Shown here in pieces: positions 33,596 through 43,360 of a stretch of DNA of 64,000 nt. Within the stretch, counting starts at the first letter, position 1. The number at the start of each line of letters is the position of its first letter. Source of the stretch: Cryptomeria japonica (lineage: Eukaryota; Streptophyta; Pinopsida; Cupressales; Cupressaceae); assembly GCF_030272615.1 (NCBI RefSeq), contig NC_081414.1:50191136-50255135 (forward strand), given 5' to 3'. A model generated the notes under the pieces. The model did not search any database. It was not told where the DNA came from and was given only the letters and a program-made list of their open reading frames with translations. The position numbers and the translations under genes are program-made.

Positions 33596-34968
33596 AAATT
33601 TCGCTCCTGACCCTTCCAAAGGGTCCAGAGCCAAATTCTCCATAAGACATTCTACTTTGACCAAAACCTAGAACTAACGCATTCCCAGGCTTGAATGAAG
33701 GTAAAAACGCTTGTTTGAATGAAGAAATGTGAAAATGAAGTCAGGATCTTGGCAAAGAATAGGGATTTCGCTCCTGACCCTTCCAAAGGGTCCAGAGCGA
33801 AAATCCTTGAAGACCTCAAATTCTCACTTATCAAGGCCAAATTTCGAGTTCCTAAGGCATGTTTGAAGGTATTTTTGAATGTTCTAGCCTTGTCAAGATT
33901 AAAAGATGAAGGATTTTAGTCAAGAAGATGAATTTTAGCTCTTGACCCTTCCAGAGGGTCCAGAGCGAAATTCTTGAAAACACTCATTTTTCCTTTAGCA
34001 AGAGTCAAGACCAAGGTGGAGATGCATGAGGAAGGATCTATGTTTGCCTCCCTAAGAGGATGAGAGTAGGAAAAGTCAAGGATCCAACCTAAAACATGAT
34101 TTTCGCTCCTGACCCTTCCAAAGGGTCCAGAGCGAAAATCTTTGTAGCTCTCATTTCCTTTCAAATTTTGACTAAGTGTTGGTTTCTAGGGCATGTTGGG
34201 GAATGAATTGGTATGTTCTTGCCTTGAGATGGAGTTGATTGATTTTGAAGAACAAGATTTTGGCCTAAAGGAGAATTTCGCTCCTGACCCTTCCAAAGGG
34301 TCCAGAGCGAAATTCATCATAAACTTCATTTGCTACCTTGTTTGATCTTGAAACCTTCTTCCTCAAGTTGAAAATGATCTAGGTTTTCTTCTTGAAGTGG
34401 TTTGAAGTTTGAAAAGTGAGTAATCTAGCCTAGAATGAGATTTTCGCTCCTGACCCTTCCAAAGGGTCCAGAGTGAAAATCCTCCTAAAGCTCATTTCCT
34501 CCTAAGTTTGACCAAATTTTGATTTGCAAGGCATCTTGAAGGGAAGGATGGACATCTTGTGGCCTTTGGAAATGTTTGAAAGCATTGAAATGTAAAGGAT
34601 TTTGGACCAAAAGATGAATTTCGCTCCTGACCCTTCCAAAGGGTCCAGAGCGAAATTCTTATTATCACCTAATTTGCCCATGTGAGAAGCTAAAAGGATG
34701 GATCCCTAGACTTTGTTGGACTAAAACAAGCATATGCTCACCTTCCAGAGGATTTTGGAGTGAAAAAATGGGGTAATTGAGGCCTAATCAAGAAAATCAC
34801 TCCTGACCCTTCCAAAGGGTCCAGGGCGAAATCCTTAAGGAAGCCTATTCTTCACCTTGTTTGGGCCAGGCAAAGCGCTGGTTGTGAGGTAATGTTGAAA
34901 AGAGGTCTAAATTGGGCAAAATAGCAAATTTCGCTCTTGACCCTTCCAAAGGGTCCAGGGCGAAATTG
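33596..34968 (+). repeat. Array of nine spaced palindromes in the solo LTR
   Basis: Nine copies of an inverted repeat: TTTCGCTC, then GACCCTTCCAAAGGGTC, then GAGCGAAA. The core CCTTCC begins at 33612, 33779, 33957, 34114, 34289, 34455, 34632, 34808 and 34942. Steps are 167, 178, 157, 175, 166, 177, 176 and 134 bp. The palindromes are far better conserved than the sequence between them. Confidence 0.9.
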
Positions 34969-35567
34969 TAATAGGGCCTGTCCCTGGGGAGAATCTTGAG
35001 CAAGCTTCATTTTGATGTCTTCTTGTTGATGATTTAAGGTATAAAATGCTATGTTAGAATAAATATATTATGTGTCCTTAATCATCTTATGGTTTGTCTT
35101 GCAGATGAAAGAAGACCAGGTCAGGGCAAGGACGACCTCCTCCAGTCCAGCATCGACAAGGACGACCTTCTCCAGTCCAGCATCATCAGGGACGACATCT
35201 TCCAGTCCAGCGTTCCAAGGAAAGGTACACCATCCATCCTTCACATTGAAGACAAAGGAGGTTAAAGCAAGGGTTCGTTGAAGAGGCAGACAGTTTCAAA
35301 AGAGTTAATTAAAGTTAGCTTCTCAGCATCATCAAATTGAATATCTACCAAGTTGCAAGTGTCAGACAAGGTGGCATCCCAGTCATCACTCCTCCAGTTG
35401 GATTGGTCCACCTCAACGTGTCCAGATTCAATGTACCTGACTCATCAAAGATGGCACAAACTTCGATGTACCTACCCTGGTTATCCATTGGTTGAATATT
35501 GCAAAGAAGACATGTGTCCAAATAATGCAATTATTTCATTGGCCAGAATTGAGTTTGTTGTAACAAT

Positions 35568-35653
35568 CCCTAATTAGGGTTTTCATTATAAGATCTCGGC
35601 CATTGATTTCAAATTGATCTGAGCCATTGAATTGTATTGTGGGCACTATATAA
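35568..35653 (+). promoter_or_regulatory. LTR promoter: palindrome and TATA box
   Basis: CCCTAATTAGGG (35568-35579) precedes TATATAA (35647-35653) by 67 bases. The same arrangement exists in the LTRs at 46143 and 56571. Confidence 0.6.
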
Positions 35654-36524
35654 GCCCTGGCTCCTCATTTGTAAAGGCTAATAGTTAATAGTTAGTCAGT
35701 AGTTAGAAGGTGAATAGTTAGCTAATAGTGAATAGTCAGTTGATAGAATAGCAATTAGAGTAGAATAGAAAGACAAGGCAAAGATTGTTGCCAAGATGTT
35801 GTTATAAAAGACTAGTAAAAATTCAGTGAAGAAATGGTGAAATCTATGGGTCAATTCAACAATTTGCATGGTCTTTATACTTCTCAGATTTGATTTCATG
35901 TTATTAGATGAGTGGAAGAAATGTGTTTAATTGATGGTGAAATTTGTATATCCATACTACTAGCAGTTTGTAGATTGCAGACTTGCCTTGTGTAGTCAAC
36001 TGGAATCATTCAGCTTAATAACTTCAATTGTCGCTTCTTCACTGATGTGCATCAACCTGATGGTGTCTATGCCTGTAGCGATGATCTGAACATCATAAAG
36101 CTTTCCTCTGAAGATCGCACTAACCTTGTGGAGATGGTTCTGAGATGTCAAAACAAGACTTAGTTAGAATTTCACCAAAGGTTATTCATTGCTCCTACAT
36201 TCTTAGTGTCAGAATTAGATCCTTTCCTCGCCCTCATCCTTTTTCTTTTTTTTCAAAATCTAGGCCAGTGAAATCTTGTGATTCCAGCAAATCAGACGTT
36301 CAGGTCATCGAGTGTAAGTCCCTTTGTGATTCCAGCAAAATCACATCATACCACAAAGAGCTTATCCACGAGTAGAGAACCTACATAACAGAACCTTGAA
36401 GCTTCTCCGATTGATCCTTTTGCGATATCTTTAGCATTCGGGAGCTTTATTCAAGAGAGGATAAGGTACCTTTAGGTATTTTATTTTGTGTTTGATCGTG
36501 TACAAAAAACACATCAATAGTTCT

Positions 36525-36875
36525 CTCGGTACAACCAGATATCCATCGCGGAGGAAGATAAGTTGAAAACAACCTTCGTGGTGGAGGACGGGGTGTATGC
36601 ATACAACCAAATGCCCTTCAGTCTATGCAATGCACCTGCCACCTTTCAACGCATCATCTTGCACATCTTCGACAAGATGTCGGTGGGGAACTTCAATGCC
36701 TTCCTGGATGATTGGTCTATTTACAATGGACAGGACACCCACCTAAAAACCCTCGGGGAGTGCCTAGAGAGATGTTGGAGGGCACAGTTGGCCCTCAATC
36801 CGAAGAAATGTAGATTCATGGTACCACAGGGAAGATTGCTTGGACACATTGTGTGTAAAGAAGGATTGAAACCTG
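36525..36875 (+). pseudogene. gypsy reverse transcriptase, catalytic half
   Basis: Continues FMDGF with SRYNQISIAEEDKLKTTFV, MPFSLCNAPATFQRI and the catalytic FLDDW box (36704-36718), then KKCRFMVPQGRLLGH. The frame shifts near 36870 in the EGLKP region, where a short deletion moves it into the following ORF. Confidence 0.9.
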
Positions 36876-36899
36876 GACAAGATTCGGGTAATAGTAGAA

Positions 36900-38846
36900 A
36901 TGGAACCTCCTACGGATGTCACCGGGATAAAATCCTTCCTTGGTCATGTGGGGTACTACAGGATGTTCATCAAGAACTTCACTAGGGTGTCCCACCCGTT
37001 GGATAGGTCGACATGGAAAGGGGAACCATACATCTGGACAGAGCAACAAAGCAAGGCCTTTGAAGAGCTGAAGACAAGGTTGATGGGAGCACCCATACTG
37101 GCATACCCAAATTGGGATAAGGAATTCCACGTTCACGTGGATGCTTCAAACTACGCCATCGGGGCTACACTAGCCCAGGTAGGAAGACACGAGTTGGACC
37201 ACCCCGTTTATTTTGCCAGCAGGTTGCTCTCGAAAGCGGAAAAGAACTACAGTACCACAGAACGCGAAGCCCTCAGTATGGTCTATGCCATACAGAAATT
37301 CCGTCATTACCTACTGGCTACACCATTCACATTTTACGTAGACCACCAAGCACTCATGTACTTGGTAAACAAGCCTATTATCCAGGGGAGGATAAGCCAT
37401 TGGCTATTGCTACTACAGGAGTTCACATTTTCAATTGTGGTAAGACCGGGGCAAAGCCATGTCATAGCCGACCAGCTGTCCCGGATTAAGTTGGGGAAAC
37501 CTCCAGAGGGAGTAAATGATGATTTTCCGGATGCACACTTGTTCCAAATAGTCGTATTTCCTTCGTGGTACAAGAAGATTAGAGAGTACCTGTCGACGTC
37601 CCGATTTCCAGAGGGTATGCCTCCAGGGGAACGAAGAAAGCTTGTATTAAGGCACAGGACTTTTTCGCTCATCAACGGGTTACTCTACAAAATGGGGCCG
37701 GACCAAGTATTAAGGCATTGTGTCATGGAGGAAGAAGTCTCGAGCGTATTAAGGGAGGCACACGAAGGACCCGCAGGTGGACATATGGGCCCAGACACTA
37801 CAGCCCGCAAGGTGCTTCTGGCAGGACTGTGGTGGCCAACTGTACATCACGACGCCAAGGAGTGGGTCGTGGGGTGCGACACTTGCCAACGGGCGGGCAA
37901 ACCTCTGAAGCGGGACTTCATGCCCCTCAACTCGTCGCACGCACAGGAACTCTTCGAACGATGGGGACTCGACTTTGTAGGGCCTCTCAAGGCTAGCCGC
38001 ACACGACGGTGCCGGTACATTGTGGTTGCGACAGAATACTTGACTAAGTGGGTGGAGGCGAGGGCTCTCCCGGATAACTCTGCAGTAAGCATGACTAAAT
38101 TTATCTATGAACAAATCATTATGCGATATGGCATACCTATCCAGTTGACCAGTGACCGAGGGGGCCACTTCGTGAACCATGTCATACGGCTGTTGACCTC
38201 AGAGTTCAAGATTTTTCACTCATTATCGAGCCCGTACTACCCACGTGCCAACGGCCAGGTCGAGGCCACAAACAAAATATTGGTATCGGTAATTTACAAG
38301 TCCTGTGGAGTAGAAAAGGAAGATTGGGAGGAGAGGTTACCCTCTGTACTATGGGCCTACAGAACGACTTACAAAGTGACCACGGGTCAGACTCCGTTCC
38401 AACTCATGTATGGGCAGGAAGCGGTGGTGCCAGCGGAATTCATGGTGCCAAGCCTTCGCATTGCAGTAGAGAACAGACTCGGGGATATGGAGAGCCTGCG
38501 GGAGAGACTGTATGCCTTAAGTAAGTTGGACGAAAAAAGAATGCTGGCACAATGGGCCACAGAGACAGCCCAACAGAGACGGAAGGTCTGGCACGACAAG
38601 CATCTTCGACGAATGAAGTTTACTCCTGGGCAATTAGTGTTGAAATTCAACGGGAAGAACGAAATCAAACCAGGAAAATTTAAAGTGCGATGGCTAGGGC
38701 CCTTCAAGGTACGCCCGGTCAACGCCAACAAAGCGATCAAGTTGTGGACGCTGGATGGGAAGGAGATACCAGACGCCGTCAATGGGTCAAAATTAAAGGT
38801 TTATCACGAATGGAGGGAACCTGGACCCTCCAGTCAGGATGTTTGA
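36900..38846 (+). CDS. gypsy RNase H and integrase
   Basis: An uninterrupted 648-residue frame. RT connection: MEPPTDVTGIKSFLGHVGYY. RNase H: FHVHVDASNYAIGATL, YSTTEREALSMVYAIQKFRH and FYVDHQALMYL. Integrase: zinc-binding HEGPAGGHMGPDTTAR and CDTCQRAG, and a D-D-E core with WGLDFVGPLKAS, LTSDRGGHFVNHV and YPRANGQVEATNKI. C-terminal WLGPFKVRPVNANKAIKLW resembles the GPY/F module; no chromodomain follows. With no stop in 648 codons this is the best-preserved part of the element. A true start is absent, because it is normally part of the polyprotein. Confidence 0.92.
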   Translation: MEPPTDVTGIKSFLGHVGYYRMFIKNFTRVSHPLDRSTWKGEPYIWTEQQSKAFEELKTRLMGAPILAYPNWDKEFHVHVDASNYAIGATLAQVGRHELDHPVYFASRLLSKAEKNYSTTEREALSMVYAIQKFRHYLLATPFTFYVDHQALMYLVNKPIIQGRISHWLLLLQEFTFSIVVRPGQSHVIADQLSRIKLGKPPEGVNDDFPDAHLFQIVVFPSWYKKIREYLSTSRFPEGMPPGERRKLVLRHRTFSLINGLLYKMGPDQVLRHCVMEEEVSSVLREAHEGPAGGHMGPDTTARKVLLAGLWWPTVHHDAKEWVVGCDTCQRAGKPLKRDFMPLNSSHAQELFERWGLDFVGPLKASRTRRCRYIVVATEYLTKWVEARALPDNSAVSMTKFIYEQIIMRYGIPIQLTSDRGGHFVNHVIRLLTSEFKIFHSLSSPYYPRANGQVEATNKILVSVIYKSCGVEKEDWEERLPSVLWAYRTTYKVTTGQTPFQLMYGQEAVVPAEFMVPSLRIAVENRLGDMESLRERLYALSKLDEKRMLAQWATETAQQRRKVWHDKHLRRMKFTPGQLVLKFNGKNEIKPGKFKVRWLGPFKVRPVNANKAIKLWTLDGKEIPDAVNGSKLKVYHEWREPGPSSQDV

Positions 38847-39083
38847 CAGTCTATTAGAAAGGAAAAAAAAGTACGGTCGTACAGTGGACCGTACGATCCC
38901 AAAAAAAAAAAGTCACGGCGGAACACCGTACGGTGGCAACACCGACGATGGAACTACCGGCGATGGGCACCACCGTCGTGCGGTGGACATCGTCGCGGGT
39001 TAAAGCCGCACAAGGCCACGCAAAGTAACAAAAAGAAATAAAAACAAGGCCGCACAGCCCCACAAACACAAAACGCGCAACAC
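38847..39083 (+). promoter_or_regulatory. Spacer between pol and extra ORF, with palindromes
   Basis: A-rich runs and GC-rich inverted repeats: GTACGGTC (38871-38878) with GACCGTAC (38887-38894), then several ACCGTACGG and CCGTCG words. It may be a leader or acceptor region for expression of the downstream ORF; function unproven. Confidence 0.4.
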
Positions 39084-41819
39084 ATGCAAGAAGTGTACCC
39101 CGCACCACGCAGCCCACGCAAGGAAAAAAAAGGGAGAAGGAACGCAAGGAAAAAAGAAGGAGAAGGAAACCCACAGCCGCCACGCACGAAGAAAGACATG
39201 CAGCCCAGCCCGCACAACAACAGCCATACACAACAGAAGAAGGTCGTTACGAAGGGGTCCAACGACCATACGATTTTAACCAGAAATCAGTTATACCAAA
39301 GATTAATGGGTTTAGCGAGAAAACGAAGTTGGAAAAAACAGCTCCAGGCTTCCTCCAGTAGCAGCCAGATGGATAGCAACACCAGGGTTTCATCGTCAGG
39401 TGTACGTGTTGCAGGCAGCACCATGGATGCCAGCGCCTAACAGAAGCAAAAGCAGAAAGTACCACAAGCTGCCATAAGTGGGAAAAATACGTTAACACCC
39501 CAGAATATCACCTTTGAAGGCCTGAATGGGTCGGAATGCCGGAAATGGTGGCAGGACACTCCCGACAATGATCAGGTGAAGCAAAACCTCCGTAAGGCAG
39601 AAGTGGAGTGGGCTATTCGGTTGCCCGTGTTTCCTATCCGTGAGTATGAGGGTGCCCTACGGTTCATGGTGGACACCTTCGACAGACACACACGCACCAG
39701 TACTTTTGAATACCTCGGGAGGGATGTTACCATATCCTTCAAAGCGATGGACTTCACGAGAGTATTCGACATTCCAAGCAAACAGGGCAGGAAAATAGAG
39801 TTGAAGGCTAAAAAGATGAAGTGGGAAGAGAAGGAGCGGTGGATTAAATTAATCTCCAAGAACTTGACGGCAGCAGAGTTGGACAGCGTGGCTAACGCCA
39901 CAAAGGGTCGAGGAATCCGTAAGACCTTTGTTGCAGAGGGCCACTAGCGGTGCATTATGGATGTCATCAAGAGCAGATTGACAGGGTCGGGTAGGGCGTC
40001 GGACATCGCCCTCCCTTAGATTATGCTTATGAACGGGTTGATGAATGGCATTGTGTATGATTGGGCTGCGTTACTAGCAGAGTGCATGTATGAGTTCTTG
40101 ACGATGCAACATCCCACATTCTATATGCCCCACTATGCTATAGGGTTGTTCCTGGAGGCCACGCGGGAAGCAGTGTCGGAGGCAGAGTTGGAGGTACGGC
40201 CACAGGGACCGTTGGCAGCAGGTGAGCCTCCTATCATGTATTGGAGGCACTTGGACATTGGGCACTCTTCCACGAAGTGGAAACGGGCGGTAGATACGGC
40301 ATCGGCCTCAGGGGAGCCTGATAGCGGGATCGATTCCAGTAGTACAGAGGATTTAGAAGCAAAAGATGAGGAGGATGATAGTAGAAGGGCGACGGAGGAG
40401 CGAGTCTTGTTTGCCCCACCCTTGCTACCGATGGGCATGCCTGTGCCATCATCTGGAATGGGCGGCACCTTTATTCCAACCTTTGGGCAGGGCCGCATGC
40501 CAGTTACACTTGGCCCCATCCAGCAACAGGTAGCATCACCGGGCTCGAGCCCAACCATGGTGGCACTTACCGAAGACATGGCAGAGTTAGGGATGGAGGA
40601 GTCACTGCATCGGGTAGTGGTCGTTGAGGAGCAGGGGCTGAGGGAGGTGGTGGATACGGAGCCTTAGGTGCAGTTGGACGTTGTGGGGACTGAGATAGTG
40701 GTGACTGTTTTTGCGTCTTTGTTGGAGGAGCCGATGACAGCGACCCATCCCCCGGTCGTAGAGATGCGTACCGACCCGTCGGTCGTGGCTATGGAGAGCT
40801 AGCTCACACAGCGATTTCAGATGGCATTGGCACAATTGGAGGGAGCTGTTGTATTCTCATCGTGTCGGGAGACTAGAGCAGAGGTAGTCGACTTGGATGA
40901 TTCCTCTGGCGAGACACATGTACCGGCAGTTTGGCACGCAGCAGGAGAGGTCATCTCTGCCATCCAGGTGTCGGGGGATGGTACACCTCTAGTGGCGGAG
41001 GAGGTACCTTCACAGCAAGATGCGGTTGTGTCTGTTCCACCAGAGACTTCACAGCCTTCAGAGCAGGAGGGGGAGGACATTGAGGCTTATCTAGCTAACA
41101 TGGTGACGAGGGGTAGGCAGGTGGTGGCCACTGCCCAGATGCGAGCATTGCAGTAGGTTGTGGTGGAGTTGGAGAGGGCCCTACGGTTTATGCAGGTGGG
41201 CTGCCCCACAGCCTTTACTACATGCTTTGAATCTCGGGGATGGCCGACTACTAAGACGGAGGAGATGCTCCAGGCTTTGATGGTGCGTTAGCCCGTTGTG
41301 GAGAGTCAGGTGACGGCAGTTGTCCAAGAGATTGAGTAGGTCTATTGGGACCCCTACTATGCACTACGGCGTACACAGCATGAGTCTGCGGTCCGCGAGG
41401 CTGCTAGAGTCGCGTTGGAGAGAGATGTGGCCACTCAGCAAGCCTCCTGGGCAATAGAGAGGGCCCAGTTGTTGGCTCAGCTAGAGATGACCCGCGCAGA
41501 GAAGGCGGCGGTAGAGACTCGCCTGTCAGCATAGTAGAGTGCGAGGAGCCTCGTGCAGCAGGAGTTAGAGGCAGTCACTACCGAGAGGAGCCTGTTGCAG
41601 ACTCGGTTGGTCGGTATGACAGCGACGGCGGATACCAAAGAGAAGGAGCTGTTGGAAGCTACGCACATGGTGAAGACGGCTTTGGAGAAAGTATTGGTGG
41701 CGGAGCAAGATGTGACTGCACATACTCAATAGGTTTATGAGCTCCGCGCCCGCTTGGCGGCCCAGACACCGGCGTCTCAGCCTTCTACTTTAGGGACGCT
41801 TCCCCAGCCCCCTCCTTAG
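39084..41819 (+). pseudogene. Extra 3' ORF of the gypsy element, interrupted by amber codons
   Basis: One frame of about 912 codons from ATG 39084 to the last TAG at 41817. The N-terminus is basic (KEKKGRRNARKKEGEG). A globular part follows (FPIREYEGALRFMVDTFDRH, FEYLGRDVTISFKAMDFTRV, MYEFLTMQHPTFYMPHYAIG), distantly reminiscent of putative plant transposon domains. Then come an acidic Ser-rich linker and a long C-terminal coiled coil (ERAQLLAQLEMTRAEKAAVE). Stops in frame are a TAA at 39438 and TAG at 39945, 40017, 40665, 40800, 41154, 41289, 41337, 41532, 41535, 41730 and 41817; no TGA occurs. Its place after integrase is where env-like or other extra ORFs lie in Athila/Tat elements. No transmembrane segment is evident. 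Function unknown. Confidence 0.7.
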
Positions 41820-41898
41820 TTTTTTCTGATGTATATATTGTATAGGTTGCATTGTCTCCGTTTTTGTTGTTAGTCGCCTGGAGACGACTTTTCTTTTT

Positions 41899-41908
41899 GG
41901 GGGGATGA
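41899..41908 (+). other. Polypurine tract
   Basis: GGGGGGATGA, after a T run, directly before the 3' LTR. Confidence 0.8.
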
Positions 41909-42169
41909 TGTTAGCGGCATTATTGTACACAAACATAAGACTAGTTAATTATGTGTAATTGTTTTGGTTAGTTGGCAACCGAGGGGTGGTCGTTGCGGTG
42001 CGACGGTTGGCGCTCGCACCCCCTCGGTATCTTTATATACTTCGGAATGTAACTTGTAACACACAATGATGAATGGAATAACATCTCTTATACTTGTCTG
42101 ATATCTATGGCATTATTATTCTGCATTACGCGCTTTATGTTTTAAGTTATTCACCCGAGAGGGCAAACA
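41909..42169 (+). repeat. 3' LTR of the gypsy element
   Basis: 261 bp, same length as the 5' LTR, about 8 substitutions apart, followed by the target duplication AAGTC. Confidence 0.95.
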
Positions 42170-42174
42170 AAGTC

Positions 42175-42644
42175 AGGTATGTTGGAAAACCGTCCCTGTT
42201 TTGCCCTTGGGATGGGAACAAAGGTATAGAGCTCGGGGACACATCCCTGTGGTACACAGTATTTAAAAGCTTTCATTTACTGAGCCCTTTCAGCTTTCGT
42301 AACTGCTTCTTTAAAATCAATTACAAAACTTAAAATTTAAAGCCTCTTAATTTCCTGTGAAAATAATAATGTTTGATTCACAATGAATTAAACATTTGTA
42401 GAGAGCTTTAAAATAAAATTATAGCTTGTGTAATTTTGACTGGTGTATGCCTGTAACAGTAAAACAGATTTATCAACTAAGTTGCTATCATCTGTAGTAA
42501 CAACAATCTCTGGAACAGCAATCTTTGGAACTCTGTAATATACTACACATGTTTGTGGAGGTGAAAATATTTTAATAGAGTGGCCAATTGTTGAAATTTA
42601 TTTCTGGTCTCCGTGGGATCTCTTCGAGGGAAGTGAAACGCTCA
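42175..42644. other. Noncoding flank of the gypsy insertion
   Basis: Continues the sequence interrupted at 21403. It has CCGTCCC and GGGATGGGAAC words like those in 21340-21403. No gene is seen. It leads into the starch branching enzyme remnant. Confidence 0.4.
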
Positions 42645-43360
42645 ACATCATCACTCACCCTTATCTCGTTTGTTTGCACGGCTAACAATTTGTTTTGATA
42701 AAGCTAGGAAATGAAAATTTTCATCCAATTCATTCACGGCTTTATCGAAATTTTTCATGAACTTGTATCTTAGGTGATCTATGTCAACTAAGTTCCATTG
42801 TCTTATGCATTTGTCATAGCTCCAACCATTCTCTGTTTTTGGAAATTCAATCCATTCAGGATGACCAAAATCATTTCCCATAAAGTTTAGATAACCCTCA
42901 CCACCTATTGAGACGTATCATCTTATGCAGCGCAATCCCATGGTCAACAACAGGGGAAAATGATTTACTTGTCCATTAATAAGATTGCAACAGTCCTATC
43001 ACCAACAACTGACTGATCGTGACTTTCTGCATGTGCAACGCATTTCTTAGTATATCTCCTATTTGTGAGCGTAGAAACAATTTCCTTCATGGACAACTGT
43101 TCATCTATCTTATGCTTTAAATACTCAATCCACTTGTCTAGAATGGCCATTGCTAGGTGGTAATCAAATCCATTCCGGCCATTGAAATCTCCAATAAGCT
43201 GAGCTTCCCAAGCAGCAAGTGCCCATTCCCTTCTACAATATCATTTCCTTCTCAATTGAACCCGTATTTCAAATATTCTTGAGAAGATTCCTCAAGGCTT
43301 CCTTCATACTTCTCAATTGCTTGCTTTAGTTGCAGATACTTTTTATATCTTCTTCCATTT
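42645..43360 (-). pseudogene. Starch branching enzyme I gene remnant
   Basis: Starch branching enzyme makes alpha-1,6 branch points in plastids. On the minus strand three parts are visible. An N-terminal part (43359-43200) reads RRYKKYLQLKQAIEKYEGSL, then a TGA and a frameshift, then [18 protein letters not shown]. It is joined directly to [20 protein letters not shown] (43150-42965), with TNRRYTKKC and [11 protein letters not shown]. Then come fragments of VVDHGIALHKMIRL and MGNDFGHPEWIEFPKTENGW (42881-42651), followed by HLRYKFMKNF and LSKQIVS. Most of the alpha-amylase barrel with its catalytic residues is missing between the first two parts. A GTGAGT donor-like site follows the last Lys codon. 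With stops and frameshifts this cannot make enzyme. Confidence 0.85.

Larger units (their letters stand above)
33119..36519 (+). mobile_element. Solo LTR (3401 bp) with hairpin array, inserted in RT
   Basis: Starts TGTTGTGACATATTC and ends ACACATCAATA, where related copies end CATCAACA. The target duplication GTTCT lies at 33114-33118 and 36520-36524. No gag or pol, primer site or second LTR is present, so it looks like a solo LTR. Parts: conserved start (33119-33180), hairpin array (33596-34968), promoter block with CCCTAATTAGGG and TATATAA (35568-35653) and conserved 3' part with GTGATTCCAGC and AGAGAGGATAAG words. It is related to the LTRs at 44606, 46143 and 56571. Confidence 0.85.
21404..42169 (+). 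mobile_element. Ty3/gypsy retrotransposon, Athila/Tat-type, with two nested insertions
   Basis: Identical-length LTRs (261 bp, 21404-21664 and 41909-42169) differ at about 8 positions and are flanked by AAGTC (21399-21403 and 42170-42174). The primer site matches the tRNA-Asp type. Order: ORF0, gag, protease, RT, RNase H, integrase (gypsy order), then an extra ORF of about 900 codons. No chromodomain is visible. These features suggest the OTA (Athila/Tat) clade. A Copia element disrupts gag and a solo LTR disrupts RT, both with their own target duplications. About 9.7 kb remains once they are removed. Confidence 0.93.

Noticed and set aside
33596-34968. CRISPR-like spaced palindromic repeats
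   Set aside because: Plant nuclear context, variable long spacers, no cas genes, and location inside an LTR with target duplications.
35072-35281. ORF with repeated SSPAS peptide
   Set aside because: Low-complexity product of a three-fold tandem repeat inside the solo LTR at 33119; no coding support.
37749-38180. Minus-strand ORF opposite integrase
   Set aside because: The plus strand encodes a complete integrase core; the reverse frame has no motif.
38854-39269. Cys- and Phe-rich minus-strand ORFs
   Set aside because: Shadows of a GC-rich spacer and the start of the extra gypsy ORF on the plus strand.
39084-41819. env-like protein in the extra gypsy ORF
   Set aside because: No signal peptide or transmembrane segment was seen; the C-terminus is a soluble-looking coiled coil.
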